A stretch of DNA of 64,000 bases. Source: Spirodela intermedia (lineage: Eukaryota > Streptophyta > Magnoliopsida > Alismatales > Araceae). The stretch lies in contig LR746274.1 of NCBI GenBank assembly GCA_902729315.2, positions 8,957,940-9,021,939 of the forward strand, in the 5' to 3' direction. Both the position numbers and the translations under genes were made by a program. Below, one piece after another: positions 58,014 to 64,000 of the stretch. The notes below the pieces were generated by a model that did not search any database, was not told the origin of the DNA, and was given only the letters and a program-made list of their open reading frames with translations. Positions within the stretch are counted from its first letter, which is position 1. Each line of letters begins with the position of its first letter.

Positions 58014-58680
58014 ATGTCTTTTTTGTTGACCATTGGAGTGCTTCAAGGGGATCCTTGCTCAAGAGTTCTTGGACTTGCCTCTACTAAAGTTCTTGGGCTT
58101 GCTCTTCTTGTCTTTTAGGTAACTCCTCTCCCAAGAATAGAATGTGTTTTCTATATCCTTCTTTGAGCTTTTATACACCTTTAAGCTTAGATCTCAGCCC
58201 TTAGATCCTCTTCAAGTATGCACAACCATAGGATCTCCCACCCACTTGTTAGAAGACCAAGAGATGTGTGTGTGAGAGAAAATTATGTAGTTAATGGGTT
58301 GATTATGGAAAAGAGAGAGAGTGAGAGTGGAGGGAATAGTTGAAATTCAGCTATTACTCAAGATGTAGAAAATTCTATGAATAGGGAATTATTTTTCACA
58401 AAAAAAAATTTAAAATTCATTTAAACATAAATAAGACCTAAAAAATTAAAAAAATTTGGAAAATCCTCAAAAATTTGAAAATACATCTTGAACATAGTAA
58501 TTCATTCTAAAAATGACATTTATTTAATAATTAATATTTAAGTGAAATAAATAAATAAATAAATATGCTATAATAAATATAGAAATTTAGATAGTGTATT
58601 TTGAACATTGATCATAAGTTACGTTTCACTTATTTTATGGACAATTAAATGTCATTTTACATGAAATTAAGTACTAATTG
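58014..58680. other. Intergenic DNA, no gene recognised
   Basis: AT-rich except the first 250 bp. Possibly the gag side of the adjoining copia remnant, but no motif supports it. Confidence 0.35.
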
Positions 58681-58689
58681 TCTAAATTA

Positions 58690-59560
58690 TGCCATAATTT
58701 AATGTGGAATTTGCATGTTATCATATTCAACCTTAGATATCCTGCTCTATTGGCAATTGACTTATTCATTCTATCTACCACACAACTTTATTGTTGTGCT
58801 TTTCTAATAGTATAATGTCTCATAATCACATGCTCTTCACAATACCTCAAAAACTAAACACCACTATACTCTTCCCTATTATCAATCTTAAAAACTTTTG
58901 CCTTAATTCTGGGCTACCTATCAACCCTACTTTCTATTACTTGAAATTTGAAAAAATCCCTCAAACAGGCTTCCATAAAATAGACAAACGTTTTTGGGGT
59001 AATCATCAATAAAACTTAGTAATAGGAATGCTCTTTTGGCAATACATTCACTATCCCCAAACATCATAGTGAACATAATTTGAGACTCACCATTTTGACA
59101 TTACATTCATGCCCCAAACATCAAAATGAATATAAATTCAACACTCATGTGTTCTTATAGAGGTGTTCTAATTTAAAATATTTTCCCTTAATAGAATACT
59201 TGACAAGTTATAATTTACAAGTTTTGACCCAACCTCAAACTAGTTTGTATTTCTCATAGAGCCTTCAAGCACCACTGATGAAGCTCCACCTACAACAATA
59301 CTCCTTAAAAATCTAAAAATATTTCATTGTAACCTAGTTTCATCATTACATATGGTTCTTTACAAACCTACAAGATTCCATTTTGACCCTTGAAAGTATA
59401 TTCATTTGAATATAATATTCTTAAGGAAATTAGTTTCTTCTTGAGATCACAAAAGTGTCTCACATTTGCTAAAGTTCTAGAGGTCGCATCAAATAACTTG
59501 ATTTGTATTGCTATTAATTCCAATGAGCATACAAGAAATGTCAGTGTATGTTACAACATA
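58690..59560 (-). mobile_element. Ty1-copia pol remnant (pre-integrase and integrase)
   Basis: On the minus strand about 59445-59345 gives DLKKKLISLRILYSNEYTF (approximately) and GQNGIL, the copia gag-pre-integrase block. About 59040-58735 gives SFIDDY, VYFMEACLRDFFKFQVIESRV, KVFKIDNREEYSGV, CEEHVIMRHYTIRKAQQ and VVDRMNKSIANRAGYLRLN, the integrase core. Stops and frameshifts are scattered, so this is a fossil. No LTR was recognised nearby. Confidence 0.8.
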
Positions 59561-59880
59561 ACATGAATCCAGTGACATGTAGGTATCGAACAAGTCCAAA
59601 TTTGGACAGATATAGTATGAAAACCTTGTGTCAAGTCTAGTATTTATCAATATGTACACTTATGACTTGCATGTAATATAGATAGTATGTCCTCAGCTTT
59701 GTTCGTTGATTCATCTTTTGCAAACATTTGAAGCATCAGAAAGATAGTTTTGAACACCAATTCCTTAGTTTACTATGTGGCAGTTTTTCCTCTGGTGCCC
59801 CTTCTCGTGAGACTTACGATATTCTTCAAACTTAGGAGAGCTGAGAGATGCCCGATTACGTAGAAAAGACAAGGAATCTG
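59561..59880. other. Intergenic DNA before the gene E promoter
   Basis: No gene or recognisable element. Sequence becomes GC-rich from about 59890, where the receptor gene upstream region begins. Unlike genes A, B and D, no antisense gypsy LTR was recognised here. Confidence 0.4.
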
Positions 59881-59989
59881 CGGTGGACCCATAATGCTGT
59901 CCGGCGCCGGCCGGGCCGAGGCCAATAATATGGTCATTGCGGTTAAATTGTGGTCCCCAGCCGCCCCTCGAAACTCTCCGGCCCCGCGG

Positions 59990-60319
59990 CTCCTGACGTG
60001 GACAGGGCCCAGTGGATTCTAACTCCTCCGGTCTCGAATTGACTGGGCCCCAATACCAACGACCTGGACAACGTTGGCAGATACTAAGCCGCGTTCTTCA
60101 CGACGTGGAGTACCGAAAGGGGCCCCATTAGGGAGGCAGAGTCACGCTGTCACTTGGCTCCCGGCGATCACCTATCCCAGTCGAGGTGGAAAATGGGCTC
60201 CGTAAGACCAACGCCGGCACCGTTTGACCCATCGCAGCGAGAATTTCTCTTCTTATCCTCCATGCTGTCAAACAGAGAGGGGGAAGATCAACTGTCCGTC
60301 TTCCCGAGCGGGGAGAAAC
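59990..60319 (+). promoter_or_regulatory. Promoter/leader of gene E, G-box lost
   Basis: Contains tgggccccaata, cgacctggacaacgttg, aaaggggccccatta, ttatcctccatg and gcggggagaaac before ATG, shared with the paralogues. The palindrome position reads ctgtcacttggct (about 60146-60160), without CACGTG. Confidence 0.5.
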
Positions 60320-63840
<3,521 letters not shown>

Positions 63841-64000
63841 GTTCCGGTAAATTCGAATTTTTGGTAGTCTGATCAGGGCTTCCATTTTAGGCGGAAATTT
63901 TGTGGGGAATTTAATCCTTGAATTTTTTATTATTTAATTCAGTGAAGTACTGAAATTGTTGAGGCAAGGCTCGATAAAACAGCTGTAACCAGAAACTTGT
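63841..64000. other. 3' flank of gene E
   Basis: Begins the conserved family 3' flank (ggcttccattttaggcggaaat, then gtgaagta-tgaaattgttga). The window ends inside it. Confidence 0.6.

Overview
The window is plant nuclear DNA. Short GC-rich coding exons with spliceosomal GT-AG introns sit in AT-rich sequence packed with decayed LTR retrotransposons, LINE-type remnants and a small plastid DNA insertion. The sharp GC contrast between exons and intergenic DNA suggests a commelinid monocot, perhaps Zingiberales or palms, but the genus cannot be fixed from sequence alone.

The only real gene family here is a head-to-tail, all plus-strand cluster of G-type lectin S-domain receptor-like kinases (SD1 / B120-like). 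Five copies look intact: A 1624-5260, B 13974-17562, C 20364-24073, D 37326-40943 and E 60320-63840. Each has seven exons and encodes 828-830 residues: signal peptide, bulb-type lectin, S-locus glycoprotein/EGF-like and PAN domains, one membrane span, and an RD-type Ser/Thr kinase. Intron phases are identical in all five (1,1,0,1,2,0) and intron 3 is exactly 85 bp in all five. Two broken copies lie between C and D: a kinase-only pseudogene (24763-26324) and a PAN-domain fragment (28095-28553). A fragment of a different receptor kinase lies on the minus strand (27270-27418).

From 1 to 28.5 kb the cluster is dense. Genes A, B and D (and in truncated form C) have the same antisense Ty3-gypsy LTR upstream, so the duplicated unit carried this LTR. 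Other retroelement remnants fill the gaps: copia 5' ends at 6.0 and 10.7 kb, gypsy integrase at 7.5-7.9 kb, copia LTR plus gag at 18.1-18.8 kb. From 28.5 to 37 kb the DNA is AT-rich with a GC-rich LTR-like block, gypsy reverse transcriptase remnants, a 2.2-kb element X, and a nuclear copy of plastid trnT-GGU in the promoter of gene D. From 41 to 60 kb there is a nest of transposons: a 7.5-kb non-autonomous gypsy-type element Y with both LTRs inside a copy of X, another X copy, a partial and a complete solo Y LTR, a LINE ORF1 remnant, an inverted partial Y LTR and a copia pol remnant.

The receptor genes are mosaics. Gene B is nearly identical to C in its 5' half and to A across the PAN, intron 1 and transmembrane part, which suggests repeated gene conversion. 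The proteins would act at the plasma membrane as candidate recognition receptors; ligands cannot be inferred.
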